64,000 nucleotides of DNA from positions 471,416 through 535,415 of the forward strand of contig NZ_BMSK01000001.1 of the NCBI RefSeq assembly GCF_014649115.1. Reading direction: 5' to 3'. Position numbers and translations under genes: made by a program. The notes beneath the pieces are model-generated. The model was not told where the DNA came from and made no database searches. It saw only the letters and a program-made list of their open reading frames with translations. This stretch comes from Streptomyces eurythermus. GTDB taxonomy: Bacteria > Actinomycetota > Actinomycetes > Streptomycetales > Streptomycetaceae. This document shows, piece after piece, positions 16,793 through 26,065 of the stretch; within the stretch, counting starts at the first letter, position 1; each line of letters begins with the position of its first letter.

Positions 16793-17854
16793 GTGACCAC
16801 AGTGACCAAGGCCGGGGGAGCGCCGGCCCCGACCGGGCCGGGCGGATTCCTCTCGGTGCGCGATCTCCAGGTGACGTTCTCCACCGAGGACGGCCCGGTC
16901 AGGGCCGTCGACGGGCTCTCCTTCGACGTCGACCGCGGCCGGACCCTCGGCATCGTGGGCGAGTCGGGCTCGGGCAAGTCGGTCACCAACCTGACCGTCC
17001 TCGGGCTGCACGACCCGCTGTTCACGACCATCGACGGGGAGATCGTCCTGGACGGCAAGGAGCTGGTCACCGCCACCGAGAAGGAGCTGGAGCAGCTCCG
17101 CGGCAACCGGGTGGCGATGATCTTCCAGGACCCGCTCACCGCGCTGTCGCCCTTCTACACCATCGGCCGGCAGATCGCCGAGCCGTACATGAAGCACACC
17201 GGCGCCTCGAAGAAGGCCGCCTGGGAACGTGCCGTGGAGATGCTCGGCAAGGTCGGCATCCCGAACCCCGCGGAGCGCGCCCGGGACTATCCGCACCAGT
17301 TCTCCGGCGGTATGCGCCAGCGCGCGATGATCGCCATGGCGCTGGTGTGCGACCCGGACCTCCTGATCGCCGACGAGCCGACCACCGCGCTGGACGTGAC
17401 CGTGCAGGCCCAGATCCTGGATCTGCTGAAGGACCTCCAGCGGGAGTTCGGCACCGCGATCGTCTTCATCACCCACGACCTCGGGGTCATCGCCGACATG
17501 GCCGACGACATCATGGTCATGTACGCCGGGCGCGCGGTGGAGCGCGGCACGGTCGACGAGGTGCTCCGCGCGCCGCGGCACCCGTACACCTGGGGCCTGC
17601 TGAACTCCATGCCCCGGCTGGACTCCGACCTCGCCACCCCGCTGGAACCCATTCCCGGGACGCCACCGAGCCTGCTCACCCCGCCGTCCGGCTGCCGCTT
17701 CCACCCCCGGTGCGCCTTCCGGGACCGGGTCGGCGGCGACCGCTGCGTCACCGAGAGCCCCGCCCTGGCACCGGGCCGCTCCTCGGCGTGCCACCTCGGC
17801 GCCGAACAGAAACGCACCATCTTCGCCGAAGAGATCAGGCCCCGACTGGGCTAG
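16793..17854 (+). CDS. bldKD: BldKD-type oligopeptide ABC ATPase (OppD family)
   Basis: 353 residues from the GTG at 16793, with AGGAAG about 10 bases upstream. Walker A is GESGSGKS, the Q-loop [11 protein letters not shown], signature FSGGMRQR, Walker [13 protein letters not shown] and switch His ITHDLG. The C-terminal oligopeptide-transporter extension contains [10 protein letters not shown] with conserved cysteines that may bind an iron-sulfur cluster in this family. It pairs with BldKE to energise import. The neighbouring ribosome-binding site AGGAGG of bldKE overlaps its stop region. Confidence 0.9.
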   Translation: MTTVTKAGGAPAPTGPGGFLSVRDLQVTFSTEDGPVRAVDGLSFDVDRGRTLGIVGESGSGKSVTNLTVLGLHDPLFTTIDGEIVLDGKELVTATEKELEQLRGNRVAMIFQDPLTALSPFYTIGRQIAEPYMKHTGASKKAAWERAVEMLGKVGIPNPAERARDYPHQFSGGMRQRAMIAMALVCDPDLLIADEPTTALDVTVQAQILDLLKDLQREFGTAIVFITHDLGVIADMADDIMVMYAGRAVERGTVDEVLRAPRHPYTWGLLNSMPRLDSDLATPLEPIPGTPPSLLTPPSGCRFHPRCAFRDRVGGDRCVTESPALAPGRSSACHLGAEQKRTIFAEEIRPRLG

Positions 17855-17867
17855 GAGGACAACCGAC

Positions 17868-18989
17868 ATGAAAGAGGACCTGGTCCTCCCCGCCGCCCGC
17901 GAGGCCGCTGCCGACACGCCACCGGAACCCCTGCTGGAGGTCTCGGGGCTGGTCAAGCACTTCCCCGTCAAGGGCGGCTTCCCCATCAAGCGGACCGTCG
18001 GCGCCGTCCAGGCCGTGGACGGGCTGGACCTGACCGTGCACGCGGGGGAGAGCTTCGGCCTGGTCGGCGAGTCCGGCTGCGGCAAGTCGACCACCGGCCG
18101 GCTGATCACCCGCCTGCTGGAGCCGACCGGCGGGACGATCACCTACCGCGGCCGGGACATCAGCCATGCCACGCGCAAGCAGCTCGCCCCCATCCGCTCC
18201 GAGATCCAGATGATCTTCCAGGACCCGTACTCGTCGCTGAACCCGCGGCAGACGGTCGGCAAGATCATCTCCGGTCCGATGGAGATCAACGGCATCGACC
18301 CGGAAGGCGGCCGGGAGAAGCGGGTCCGGGAACTCCTGGAGATCGTGGGCCTCAACCCGGAGCACTACAACCGGTTCCCGCACGAGTTCTCCGGCGGCCA
18401 GCGCCAGCGCATCGGGGTCGCGCGGGCGCTGGCGCTGGAACCGAAGCTGATCGTGGCGGACGAGCCGGTCTCGGCGCTGGACGTCTCCATCCAGGCCCAG
18501 GTGGTGAACCTGCTCCAGAAGGTCCAGAAGGAGCTGGGCATCGCGTTCCTCTTCATCGCCCACGATCTGGCGGTGGTCCGCCACTTCTCCCAGCGCGTGG
18601 CGGTCATGTACCTGGGCAAGATCATCGAGGTGGGTGACCGCGACTCCATCTACACCCGTCCGCGCCACCCCTACACCCACGCCCTGCTCTCCGCCGTCCC
18701 CGAGGTGACCCTGACGGAGGGCGAGGCGCCCCGGCGCGAGCGGATCCGGCTGGCCGGTGACGTCCCGTCCCCCATCTCCCCGCCCTCCGGCTGCCGCTTC
18801 CGCACCCGCTGCTGGAAGGCCCAGGACCGGTGCGCGACCGAGGAGCCCCCGCTGGTCCGGCTCGCCGGCAACCGGGACGGCCACCTGACGGCCTGCCACT
18901 TCCCGGAGGAGCCGACCACCGGGGCCCGGGCCGAGGACATCGTGCTGGACCCGGCCCTGACGGCGCTGGAGGAGGAACAGGGGGGCTGA
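17868..18989 (+). CDS. bldKE: BldKE-type oligopeptide ABC ATPase (OppF family)
   Basis: 373 residues from ATG, preceded by AGGAGG. Walker A GESGCGKS, signature FSGGQRQR, Walker [13 protein letters not shown], and a C-terminal GCRFRTRCW cysteine motif. It is the last gene of the bldK-like operon. At DNA level, long runs of its central region match the complement of the ATPase gene at 20006-21049 almost base for base, so the two copies form a large inverted repeat. A tail of about 25 acidic residues ([18 protein letters not shown]) extends beyond the paralogue. Confidence 0.9.
   Translation: MKEDLVLPAAREAAADTPPEPLLEVSGLVKHFPVKGGFPIKRTVGAVQAVDGLDLTVHAGESFGLVGESGCGKSTTGRLITRLLEPTGGTITYRGRDISHATRKQLAPIRSEIQMIFQDPYSSLNPRQTVGKIISGPMEINGIDPEGGREKRVRELLEIVGLNPEHYNRFPHEFSGGQRQRIGVARALALEPKLIVADEPVSALDVSIQAQVVNLLQKVQKELGIAFLFIAHDLAVVRHFSQRVAVMYLGKIIEVGDRDSIYTRPRHPYTHALLSAVPEVTLTEGEAPRRERIRLAGDVPSPISPPSGCRFRTRCWKAQDRCATEEPPLVRLAGNRDGHLTACHFPEEPTTGARAEDIVLDPALTALEEEQGG
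17940..18905 (+). repeat. Inverted repeat arm 1 (ATPase paralogue)
   Basis: This coding segment of bldKE is matched in inverted orientation by 20060-21035. The Walker A, signature and Walker B regions are nearly identical in nucleotide sequence. Roughly 1.1 kb with a methyltransferase gene lies between the arms. Identity was judged by reading, not by alignment. Confidence 0.75.
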
Positions 18990-19022
18990 GCGCGAGCGCC
19001 ACGACGGGGTCGCCCGGGGCCC

Positions 19023-19050
19023 GGCCCGCCGGGCTCAGGCCCGGCGGGCC
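19023..19050. terminator. Convergent terminator between bldKE and the methyltransferase
   Basis: ggcccgccgggc and gcccggcgggcc form a 12-bp perfect stem with loop tcag. The loop includes part of the methyltransferase stop codon at 19035-19037. It can end transcripts from both strands. No T run follows on either side. Confidence 0.7.
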
Positions 19051-19775
19051 ACCGTGATGATCTCCGGGGCCGCGGGGGTGAGCGGGGCCCGGTTCCAGTC
19101 GCCGTACTGTGCGGCCACCGTCAGGCCCGCCTCGGCGAGGAAACCCTCCAGCGCCGGGGCGTCCAGGAAGCGCAGGACGCCGTGCGCGGAGCGCGGGGAC
19201 GGCCAGTGCGGGCCCGCGTAGGTCTCGGTGAAGCGCACCCGGCCCCGCTCCGGGCCGGTGCCGAGCGTCTCGTGCCAGACCCGCACCGGGGTGCCGTCGG
19301 GAGCGGTGATCTCGTGCACCCGGTCCGGGGTCCAGCGCTCCCAGGGCCGGGCGGCGGGGTTGCGGGTCTCGAAGACGAAACGGCCGCCGCCGCGCAGGGC
19401 GGCGTGGGCGGCGTGCAGGCAGGTCCGGATGTCGTCGTCGGTCAGCAGCTCCTGGAAGGCGTGGCCGGTCATGACGACCAGGTCGAACTCCTGCCGCCAG
19501 TGCCGTACCCGGACATCGCCGAGGACCCACTCGACGTCGGGTCGCGCCCGGCGGGCCTGGACGAGCATCGCGGGAGCCGGATCGAGGCCCATCAGCCGTC
19601 CCCGGTGTCCCTCGGCCCGGGCCCGCCGCAGTAACTGCCCGGTGCCGCACCCGATGTCCAGCACGGAGCCGCCCTCCCGCAGCAGCCCGAGGTAGAAGTC
19701 GTCACCCGGTCCCCAGGGGTTGAGGCTGTCGTACAGCGCGGCGAGTGAGGGGTCGGCAAAGGCTTGGTCCACCAC
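19035..19775 (-). CDS. Class I SAM-dependent methyltransferase with TTA codon
   Basis: 246 residues if it begins at the tandem GTG codons at 19775/19772 (VVDQAFADPSLAALYD). The open frame continues to 19940, but that would include the terminator hairpin of the neighbouring operon, so a later start is preferred. The SAM-binding motif is VLDIGCGTGQLLRR, followed by LMGLDPAPAM and VLGDVRV. The substrate is unknown; the type includes small-molecule and ubiE-like enzymes. The leucine in GTGQLLRR is encoded by TTA (19632-19634), so expression should need the bldA tRNA. It lies alone between the two inverted transporter operons. Candidate promoter elements lie around 19820-19850. Confidence 0.75.
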   Translation of the reverse strand: MVDQAFADPSLAALYDSLNPWGPGDDFYLGLLREGGSVLDIGCGTGQLLRRARAEGHRGRLMGLDPAPAMLVQARRARPDVEWVLGDVRVRHWRQEFDLVVMTGHAFQELLTDDDIRTCLHAAHAALRGGGRFVFETRNPAARPWERWTPDRVHEITAPDGTPVRVWHETLGTGPERGRVRFTETYAGPHWPSPRSAHGVLRFLDAPALEGFLAEAGLTVAAQYGDWNRAPLTPAAPEIITVARRA

Positions 19776-19886
19776 CGCGGCAGTGTGACACACCGCACCG
19801 AACGATGGGTCGGGAAAGGCGTACTTGTAATCCCTTGAAAACAAAGGGAGTTGCTGTTCGGTGACGCGAACCGGTGGAGCACGGGA

Positions 19887-19918
19887 GAGGGCCCGCGCCT
19901 GGGCAGGCGCGGGCCCTC
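19887..19918 (-). terminator. Terminator of the second peptide-transporter operon
   Basis: A perfect 14-bp stem, gagggcccgcgcct paired with aggcgcgggccctc, has the 4-base loop gggc. It lies 88 bp beyond the last gene of the minus-strand operon (stop at 20006). It also argues against translating the methyltransferase from 19940. Confidence 0.75.
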
Positions 19919-20005
19919 GTCCCCTGGACCGGACGTTCATGGGCTCGGGTCAATGGGCCGGTGAAAGTCCGCTCCGCGAGGGGGCGGCTGACGGAAAGGG
20001 GTGTG

Positions 20006-21049
20006 TCAGGCCGCCGCCTCGGGGTCCTTGGAAAGGCGCGGGGCGGGCACGGTGTCCGCCGTCTCCGGGTAGTGGCAGGCCGTGAGGTGGCCGTCCCGGT
20101 TGCCCTCCACCCGCACCAGCGGCGGCGCCTCCGACGCGCACTTCTCGGTCGCCTTCCAGCAGCGGGTGCGGAAGCGGCAGCCGGAGGGCGGGTTGATCGG
20201 CGACGGCACGTCCCCGGTCAGCCGGATGCGCTCGCGCGGCTCCTCCTCCACCGTCGCCTCGGGCACGGCGGACAGCAGGGCCCGGGTGTAGGGGTGGCGC
20301 GGGTTGCCGTACAGGTCCTCGCGGTCGGCGATCTCCACGATCTTGCCGAGGTACATCACGGCGACGCGCTGCGAGAAGTGCCGGACGATGGCGAGGTCGT
20401 GGGCGATGAACACGAACGCGATGCCGAGTTCCCGCTGCACCTTCTGGAGCAGGTTGACGACCTGGGCCTGGATGGAGACGTCCAGGGCGGAGACCGGTTC
20501 GTCGGCGACGATCAGCTTCGGCTCCAGGGCGAGGGCGCGGGCCACGCCGATGCGCTGGCGCTGGCCGCCGGAGAACTCGTGCGGGAACCGGTTGTAGTGC
20601 TCCGGGTTCAGACCGACGATCTCCAGGAGTTCGCGGACCCGCTTCTCCCGGCCGCCTTCCGGGTTGATGTCGTTGATCTCCATCGGCCCGGAGATGATCT
20701 TGCCGACCGTCTGCCGCGGGTTCAGCGAGGCGTACGGGTCCTGGAAGATCATCTGGATCTCGGAGCGGATCGGCGCCAGATCCCTGCGGCCGGCGTGCGT
20801 GATGTCCTGGCCCTGGTAGGTGATCTTGCCGCTGGTCGGCTCCAGCAGGCGGGTGATCAGCCGGCCGGTGGTCGACTTGCCGCAGCCGGACTCGCCGACC
20901 AGGCCCAGGCTCTCGCCCGCGGCGACCTGGAAGTCCAGCCCGTCGACGGCCTGGACGGCGCCGACGGTTCGCTTGATGGGGAAGCCGCCCTTGATCGGGA
21001 AGTGCTTGGTGAGCCCGGAGACGTCCAGGAGGGGGGTGGTGCTGCTCAT
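20006..21049 (-). CDS. Oligopeptide ABC ATPase (OppF family), paralogue of BldKE
   Basis: 347 residues from ATG. Walker A GESGCGKS, signature FSGGQRQR, Walker [14 protein letters not shown]-terminal GCRFRTRCW. It is the last gene of the minus-strand operon binding protein-permease-ATPase-ATPase. It matches BldKE over nearly the full length, including the N-terminal [19 protein letters not shown] segment, far closer than to the third system's ATPase at 31027. It energises peptide import with the ATPase encoded at 21076-22101. The 26-bp gap to that gene has only a weak ribosome-binding site. Confidence 0.92.
   Translation of the reverse strand: MSSTTPLLDVSGLTKHFPIKGGFPIKRTVGAVQAVDGLDFQVAAGESLGLVGESGCGKSTTGRLITRLLEPTSGKITYQGQDITHAGRRDLAPIRSEIQMIFQDPYASLNPRQTVGKIISGPMEINDINPEGGREKRVRELLEIVGLNPEHYNRFPHEFSGGQRQRIGVARALALEPKLIVADEPVSALDVSIQAQVVNLLQKVQRELGIAFVFIAHDLAIVRHFSQRVAVMYLGKIVEIADREDLYGNPRHPYTRALLSAVPEATVEEEPRERIRLTGDVPSPINPPSGCRFRTRCWKATEKCASEAPPLVRVEGNRDGHLTACHYPETADTVPAPRLSKDPEAAA
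20060..21035 (-). repeat. Inverted repeat arm 2 (ATPase paralogue)
   Basis: This is the inverted counterpart of 17940-18905 in bldKE. The arms face each other across about 1.1 kb. Long exact runs around the Walker motifs are visible by eye. Confidence 0.75.
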
Positions 21050-21075
21050 GGTGGTGAAGTCCCGTCTGAAGACCG

Positions 21076-22101
21076 TCAGTGGGTGCGGGCCGCGGCGTAG
21101 TCGGAGAACAACTCGCGCTTCTGCTCCGGCGTCAGATGGCAGGCGGCGGCCCGCCCGTCCACGAACTCCAGCGCGGGCCGCTCACTGGAGCACCGCCCGC
21201 CGGCCACCTGGTCGACGAACGCGCACCGGGGGTGGAAGCGGCAGCCGGACGGCGGGTTGAGCAGGGAGGGCGGCGAGCCGGGGATCGGCGACAGCGGTAC
21301 GTCGACCGGTCCGTCCAGGCTCGGCATGGAACCGAGCAGCCCCAGCGTGTACGGGTGCTGCGGGGTCTGGAGCACTTCCTTCTTCGTGCCGCGCTCCACG
21401 CACCGGCCGCCGTACATCACCAGCACGTCGTCCGCGATGTCCGCGATGACGCCCAGGTCGTGCGTGATGAAGATGATCGCGGTGCCGAACTCCTGCTGGA
21501 GGTCCTTCAGCAGGTCCATGATCTGCGCCTGGACCGTCACGTCGAGGGCCGTGGTCGGCTCGTCGGCGATCAGCAGCTCCGGGTCGCACACCAGCGCCAT
21601 GGCGATCATCGCGCGCTGGCGCATACCGCCGGAGAACTGGTGCGGGTAGTCGTCCACCCGGACGTCGGGCTGCGGGATGCCGACCCGGCGGAGCATCTCG
21701 ACCGCGCGCTCCCGGGCCTCCTTCTTGGAGCAGCCGGTGTGCTTGCGGTACGTCTCGCCGATCTGCGCGCCGATGGTGTGGTACGGCGACAGCGAGGCCA
21801 GCGCGTCCTGGAAGATCATCGACATCTTGTTGCCGCGGAGCTGCTCCAGCTCCTTCTCGGTGGCGGTGACCAGCTCCTTGCCGTCGAGCAGGATCTCGCC
21901 GTCGAGGGCGGTGTTGCGCGGGTCGTGCAGGCCCAGGATCGCCATGTTGGTGACGGACTTGCCGGAGCCGGACTCGCCGACGATGCCGAGGGTCTTGCCC
22001 TTCTCCAGGTCGAAGGAGAGCCCGTCGACGGCCTTGACGACGCCGTCCTCGGTGGAGAAGTGCACCTTGAGGTCGCGGACGGAGAGGAAGGGGGTGCTCA
22101 T
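21076..22101 (-). CDS. Oligopeptide ABC ATPase (OppD family), paralogue of BldKD
   Basis: 341 residues from the ATG at 22101, with AAGGAGAG upstream. Walker [10 protein letters not shown]-loop [11 protein letters not shown], signature FSGGMRQR, Walker [13 protein letters not shown], and a cysteine-containing [10 protein letters not shown] near the C-terminus. Its sequence follows BldKD closely (for example [20 protein letters not shown]). It forms the ATPase pair with the product of 20006-21049. It lies 10 bp after the permease gene at 22112-23092, so it is part of the same transcript. Confidence 0.92.
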   Translation of the reverse strand: MSTPFLSVRDLKVHFSTEDGVVKAVDGLSFDLEKGKTLGIVGESGSGKSVTNMAILGLHDPRNTALDGEILLDGKELVTATEKELEQLRGNKMSMIFQDALASLSPYHTIGAQIGETYRKHTGCSKKEARERAVEMLRRVGIPQPDVRVDDYPHQFSGGMRQRAMIAMALVCDPELLIADEPTTALDVTVQAQIMDLLKDLQQEFGTAIIFITHDLGVIADIADDVLVMYGGRCVERGTKKEVLQTPQHPYTLGLLGSMPSLDGPVDVPLSPIPGSPPSLLNPPSGCRFHPRCAFVDQVAGGRCSSERPALEFVDGRAAACHLTPEQKRELFSDYAAARTH

Positions 22102-22111
22102 GGGTCTCTCC

Positions 22112-23092
22112 TTAAGCGAGGCGCACGCGCGGGTCGATCAGGGCGTACACGGCGTCCACGATGATGTTGAACACGATGATCGCGGCGGCGGCGACCATGA
22201 TGACGCCCAGCAGGATCGGCAGGTCGTTGGTGCCGACCGCCTTCACCGAGAGCATGCCGAGGCCCTGGAGGCTGAAGGTCGACTCGGTGATGATCGCGCC
22301 GCCGAGCAGCACACCGAGGTCGAGGCCGAAGATGGTGATGATCGGGCCCATGGCGCCGCGCCAGGCGAACCGGAAGAACACCGTGCGGCGCGACAGGCCC
22401 TTGGCGCGGGCGGTGCGCACGTAGTCCTGCGTGAGCGATTCGACCATCTGCGAACGGGTCATACGGGTGTAGTTCGCGGTGAAGATCAGCGACAGCACCA
22501 GCCACGGCACCAGCAGGCCGGAGAACCACTTGCCGGGGTTGTCGGTGAACGGCGTGTAGCTGGCCCGGTCCAGCAGGTGCAGCTGGTCGACCAGGAGGTA
22601 GGTGGCGAACACGCCGACCACGTAGATCTGCATCGAGGACGCGATCAGCGAGGCCGAGCTGGCGATCTTGTCCAGCGCCTTGCCCTGCTTGACGGCGGCC
22701 AGCATGCCGGTGCCGACACCGAAGATCAGGAAGACCACGGCGGCGCCGAGGGACAGGGAGATGGTGGTGGGGAAGCGGTCCAGGATGGTGTCCAGCACCG
22801 GCTCACGGCTCTGGAACGAGTAGCCCAGGCAGGGCGCGTCGCAGTGCCCGTACGAGGTGTAGTCCCGCCCCACGAACAGGCCCTTGAGCCATTCCCAGTA
22901 CTGCATGGGGAGCGGATCGGAGATCCCCAGGTTCTTCTTCACCAACTCCAGGGTCTCCGGGGTGCAGACCTTGCCGCAGGCGATGCGGGCGGGGTCGCGC
23001 GGAGCGGCGTAGAACAGGACGAACACCAGGGCGCTGATGATCAGCAGAATCACCGCGGCGCCGAGGATCCGGCGGACGAGGAAGCGGAACAT
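22112..23092 (-). CDS. Oligopeptide ABC permease (OppB/DppB family), paralogue of BldKC
   Basis: 326 residues, six helices, with the EAA loop QDYVRTARAKGLSRRTVFFR. As in BldKC, the first periplasmic loop carries two cysteine pairs (CGKVC and HCDAPCLG), which suggests a shared disulfide-stabilised loop specific to this transporter type. An AGGAAAT ribosome-binding site lies about 13 bases upstream. It is separated from the upstream binding-protein gene by an 84-bp gap with a strong hairpin and followed closely by the ATPase genes. Confidence 0.9.
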   Translation of the reverse strand: MFRFLVRRILGAAVILLIISALVFVLFYAAPRDPARIACGKVCTPETLELVKKNLGISDPLPMQYWEWLKGLFVGRDYTSYGHCDAPCLGYSFQSREPVLDTILDRFPTTISLSLGAAVVFLIFGVGTGMLAAVKQGKALDKIASSASLIASSMQIYVVGVFATYLLVDQLHLLDRASYTPFTDNPGKWFSGLLVPWLVLSLIFTANYTRMTRSQMVESLTQDYVRTARAKGLSRRTVFFRFAWRGAMGPIITIFGLDLGVLLGGAIITESTFSLQGLGMLSVKAVGTNDLPILLGVIMVAAAAIIVFNIIVDAVYALIDPRVRLA

Positions 23093-23134
23093 GGCAGTTG
23101 GGATTTCCTGACGGATGCCGTAGGGGGGAGAGAC

Positions 23135-23162
23135 GGCGGGGCGGCACCGGGGCCGCCCCGCC
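23135..23162 (-). terminator. Intercistronic hairpin after the second binding-protein gene
   Basis: An 11-bp perfect G/C stem (ggcggggcggc with gccgccccgcc) and 6-base loop lies 15 bp beyond the stop codon of the binding-protein gene and before the permease gene. There is no T run. It mirrors the element after bldKB and probably sets a high ratio of binding protein to membrane components. Confidence 0.68.
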
Positions 23163-23176
23163 TAGGGGGCCGTACG

Positions 23177-24958
23177 TCAGGCCTTGACGAAGGTCTTGTA
23201 CAGCAGCGTGGCGGAGAAGTTCGGGTCGAACTGCGCGCCGCCGACCTTGTTTCCGTAGACGTAGAAGCGGCGGGTGAACGTCTCGGGGATGATCGGGGCG
23301 ACCTCCTCCATGATCCGCTTGTCCAGGGCGACCCAGGCCTTGCCGGCCTCGTTCTGGTCGCTGATGACCGCGTTCTTCTTGATGCCCTCGTTGATCCAGT
23401 CGACGTTGGTCTGCGAGACGTTGTTCTTGCCGTTGCCGATGGCCTCGCCGTCGTACAGCGGCTGGAGCATCGTGAAGGCGGTCGGCCAGTCCGGGGACCA
23501 GCCGCCCCACATCACGTCGTAGCTGTTGTCGACCTGCTGGACCTGGTCGTAGTAGGACGTGGAGTCGATCGGCTTGATGACCGGGGTGAAGCCGGCCGCC
23601 TTGAGCGCGTTCTCGATGACGACCTTGGTCTTGTTGTAGGTCGGGTCGTTCGGGAAGGCGTAGACGATCTTCTGGCCTTCCTTGCCGGCCTCCTTCAGCA
23701 GCTTCTTCGCGGCCTCGGGGTCGCCCTGCGGCTTCTTCAGCTTGCCGTACACATCGGACTTCTCGTAGCCGATGATGTCGGGGCTGATGGTCGTCGTGGC
23801 GATGTCACCGGCGGACGGGCCGCCGTAGATCTGCCGGATCTGCTGGAGCGGCCAGGCGTGGATCAGGGCCTGGCGGACCTTGAGGTCGGTGACCCGCTTG
23901 GTGTTGATCCAGTAGAAGTAGGTGCCGCCGATCAGGCCGTTGAAGGTGCGCTTCTTCAGCTCGGGGTCGGTCAGGACCTTCTGGATGCGCTCGGCCGGGA
24001 CGCCCTTGTAGATGGAGACCGCGTAGGCGTCGTTGCCCTGGGAGGCGATGAGGCGGTCGGTGGAGTCGAGCGTCTCCACACCGAAGCGGAACTCGAAGCC
24101 GTCCGGGTAGGCGTTGCGGATCGGGTCCGTCTTCGGGTCCCAGTGCTTGTTGCGGGTCAGCACCATCGACTTGTCGGTGGTGTGCGCCTTGACCATGTAC
24201 GGGCCGCAGGCGACCGGCTTCTTGTCGTACTTCTCCTTGGTGTCCAGCTTGGCCGGCACCGGGGCGTACGAGTGCATCGCCAGGGTGAAGTTGAAGTCCG
24301 GCTTGGACTCCGCGAGCTTGAAGGTGATCGTCCGCTTGGCCTTGTCGGTGACGATCGAGTCGAGGTGCTTGCCCTTGTACGGGCCCTCGTAGGCGTCACG
24401 CCACTTGCCGGACTTGCCGGTCAGCGCCCGCTGGACGTAGTCGGCGCCCTCGGTGATGAACGGCGCCCAGGAGCGCTCGATGCCGTGGCGGACGTCCTCG
24501 ACGGTCAGCTCGCTGCCGTCCTCCCACTTCAGACCCTCCTTCAGCGTGAAGGTCCAGGTCTTGTTGTCGGCGGAGGGAGTGCCGGTGTCGGTGGCCAGGT
24601 CGCCGACCAGCTTCTGCTTGCCGGACGCGTCGATCTTGTAGCCGGTCAGGCAGCGGTGCAGCACGTTCGCGACGGTGGAGTTGTACGCGTAGTAGATGCG
24701 CTGCGGGTCCAGGTGCGAGAAGTCGTCCGGGGCCAGGCCGTAGATCGTCCCGCCCGTCTTCGCGCCGGGGATCTCCGGGGCCGGGCCGGTGGAGTCGGCC
24801 TGGGTGCCGATGGTGACCTTGGCGCCGGTGTACTCCGTGGCGCCGGCGCTCGGGGTACCGCTGCCGCCCGCGTCACCGCTGCTGCACGCGGACAGCACCG
24901 TCGAGCCCGCGGCCGCGACAGAGGTGGCGATCAGGAAGTTTCTGCGGGAAAAGGACAT
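23177..24958 (-). CDS. Peptide-binding lipoprotein with Tat-type signal, paralogue of BldKB
   Basis: 593 residues. The signal peptide has a twin-arginine motif (SRRNFL) followed by a hydrophobic stretch and lipobox VLSAC at about residue 25, so export by the Tat pathway as a lipoprotein is likely, whereas BldKB has a Sec-type signal. An SBP_bac_5 domain starts near GGTIYGLAPDDFSHLDP and aligns well with BldKB (GSELTVEDVRHGIERS, LATDTGTPS). The peptide ligand is unknown. It is followed by a hairpin and preceded by the OppC-type permease gene, an order that matches the bldK operon. Confidence 0.9.
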   Translation of the reverse strand: MSFSRRNFLIATSVAAAGSTVLSACSSGDAGGSGTPSAGATEYTGAKVTIGTQADSTGPAPEIPGAKTGGTIYGLAPDDFSHLDPQRIYYAYNSTVANVLHRCLTGYKIDASGKQKLVGDLATDTGTPSADNKTWTFTLKEGLKWEDGSELTVEDVRHGIERSWAPFITEGADYVQRALTGKSGKWRDAYEGPYKGKHLDSIVTDKAKRTITFKLAESKPDFNFTLAMHSYAPVPAKLDTKEKYDKKPVACGPYMVKAHTTDKSMVLTRNKHWDPKTDPIRNAYPDGFEFRFGVETLDSTDRLIASQGNDAYAVSIYKGVPAERIQKVLTDPELKKRTFNGLIGGTYFYWINTKRVTDLKVRQALIHAWPLQQIRQIYGGPSAGDIATTTISPDIIGYEKSDVYGKLKKPQGDPEAAKKLLKEAGKEGQKIVYAFPNDPTYNKTKVVIENALKAAGFTPVIKPIDSTSYYDQVQQVDNSYDVMWGGWSPDWPTAFTMLQPLYDGEAIGNGKNNVSQTNVDWINEGIKKNAVISDQNEAGKAWVALDKRIMEEVAPIIPETFTRRFYVYGNKVGGAQFDPNFSATLLYKTFVKA

Positions 24959-25036
24959 GGCTGGCCTGTTCTGCTGGAGGAACGAAGTGGTGCTGGGACC
25001 CCGGCCGGGCCCCGTCGCCGTGGCCGGGGATGGAGC

Positions 25037-26065
25037 TCAGCGCTTGGTCTTGGGGTCCAGGGCGTCGCGGACCGAGTCACCGAGGAGGTTGAAGGCGACC
25101 ACGAAGACCACCATCGACAGGCCCGGGAAGAGCATGAAGGTGATGTCGTCCTGGTACACCTTGGCGCCGTTCTGGATCATCACGCCCCAGTCGGGGGTGG
25201 GGTCCGTCAGACCGACGCCGAGGAAGGCGAGACCCGCCTCCGCCGTGACGTACGCGGGCAGCAGCAGCGTCGACTGGATCAGGATCGGCGTCCAGAGGTT
25301 GGGCAGCAGTTCCTTGAAGATGATGCGTGCCGGGGACGCGCCGGTGACCTTGGCCGCCTCCACGAACTCCCGCTCGCGCAGCGCGAGCACCTCGCCGCGC
25401 AGCAGTCGGGCGATGGAGGCCCAGCCGAAGGCCGTCATCACGAGGATGAGGCTGGTGACGGTCAGCCAGACCGGGGTGTTCTCCTCCGGCGAGACGAAGA
25501 TGGCCATCACCACGGGCCAGAAGGCGATGAAGAAGAGGGTCTGCGGGAACGCCAGCAGGATGTCGATGACCCGGCCGACGAAGTAGTCCGTCTTGCCGCC
25601 GAGGTAACCGGCGGTGACGCCGACGACGACGCCGAGCAGGGTCGTCAGCAGGGCGGCCGCGGTCGCGATGAGCAGCGAGTTGCGGATGCCGTAGAGCAGG
25701 AAGGTGAAGACGTCCCGGCCGAGCTGCGGCTCGATGCCGAACCAGAAGTCGGAGCTGATGCCGCCGTTGGGCTTGACCGGGTAGTTGAACTCGTTCAGCA
25801 GGCCCGGGATGTTCATGCCGTAGGTGGTGTACGGGTCCTTGCCGTACAGCTTGGCTATGAGCGGCGCGAGGATGCCGACGACGAAGAAGAGGATCACCAC
25901 GAAGGCGGATATGACGCCCGTCCGGTCCCGCTTGAAGCGGATCCAGGCCAGCCGTCCCGGAGAGCGGCTTTCGGTGCCCTTGGGGGTGGCGGGCTTCGCC
26001 GATGCGGCGCTGTCTTCGTCGGTCACCTCGAGCGGGGCGGCCGGGGAAGGGGTTGCGGGGGTCAT
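25037..26065 (-). CDS. Oligopeptide ABC permease (OppC/DppC family), paralogue of BldKA
   Basis: 342 residues from the ATG at 26065, chosen over upstream frame because GGAG lies just before it. The N-terminal cytoplasmic tail ends in RLAWIRFKRDRTGVISAF, as in BldKA. Six helices and the EAA loop EFVEAAKVTGASPARIIFKE follow. It is the first gene of the minus-strand operon and faces the third transporter across a 464-bp A/T-rich gap. Unlike bldKA it contains no TTA codon. Confidence 0.9.
   Translation of the reverse strand: MTPATPSPAAPLEVTDEDSAASAKPATPKGTESRSPGRLAWIRFKRDRTGVISAFVVILFFVVGILAPLIAKLYGKDPYTTYGMNIPGLLNEFNYPVKPNGGISSDFWFGIEPQLGRDVFTFLLYGIRNSLLIATAAALLTTLLGVVVGVTAGYLGGKTDYFVGRVIDILLAFPQTLFFIAFWPVVMAIFVSPEENTPVWLTVTSLILVMTAFGWASIARLLRGEVLALREREFVEAAKVTGASPARIIFKELLPNLWTPILIQSTLLLPAYVTAEAGLAFLGVGLTDPTPDWGVMIQNGAKVYQDDITFMLFPGLSMVVFVVAFNLLGDSVRDALDPKTKR

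Noticed and set aside
19776..19940. Longer start for the methyltransferase
   Set aside because: The extra 55 codons include the perfect 14-bp terminator hairpin at 19887-19918 and have Arg/Ala-rich non-protein-like composition.
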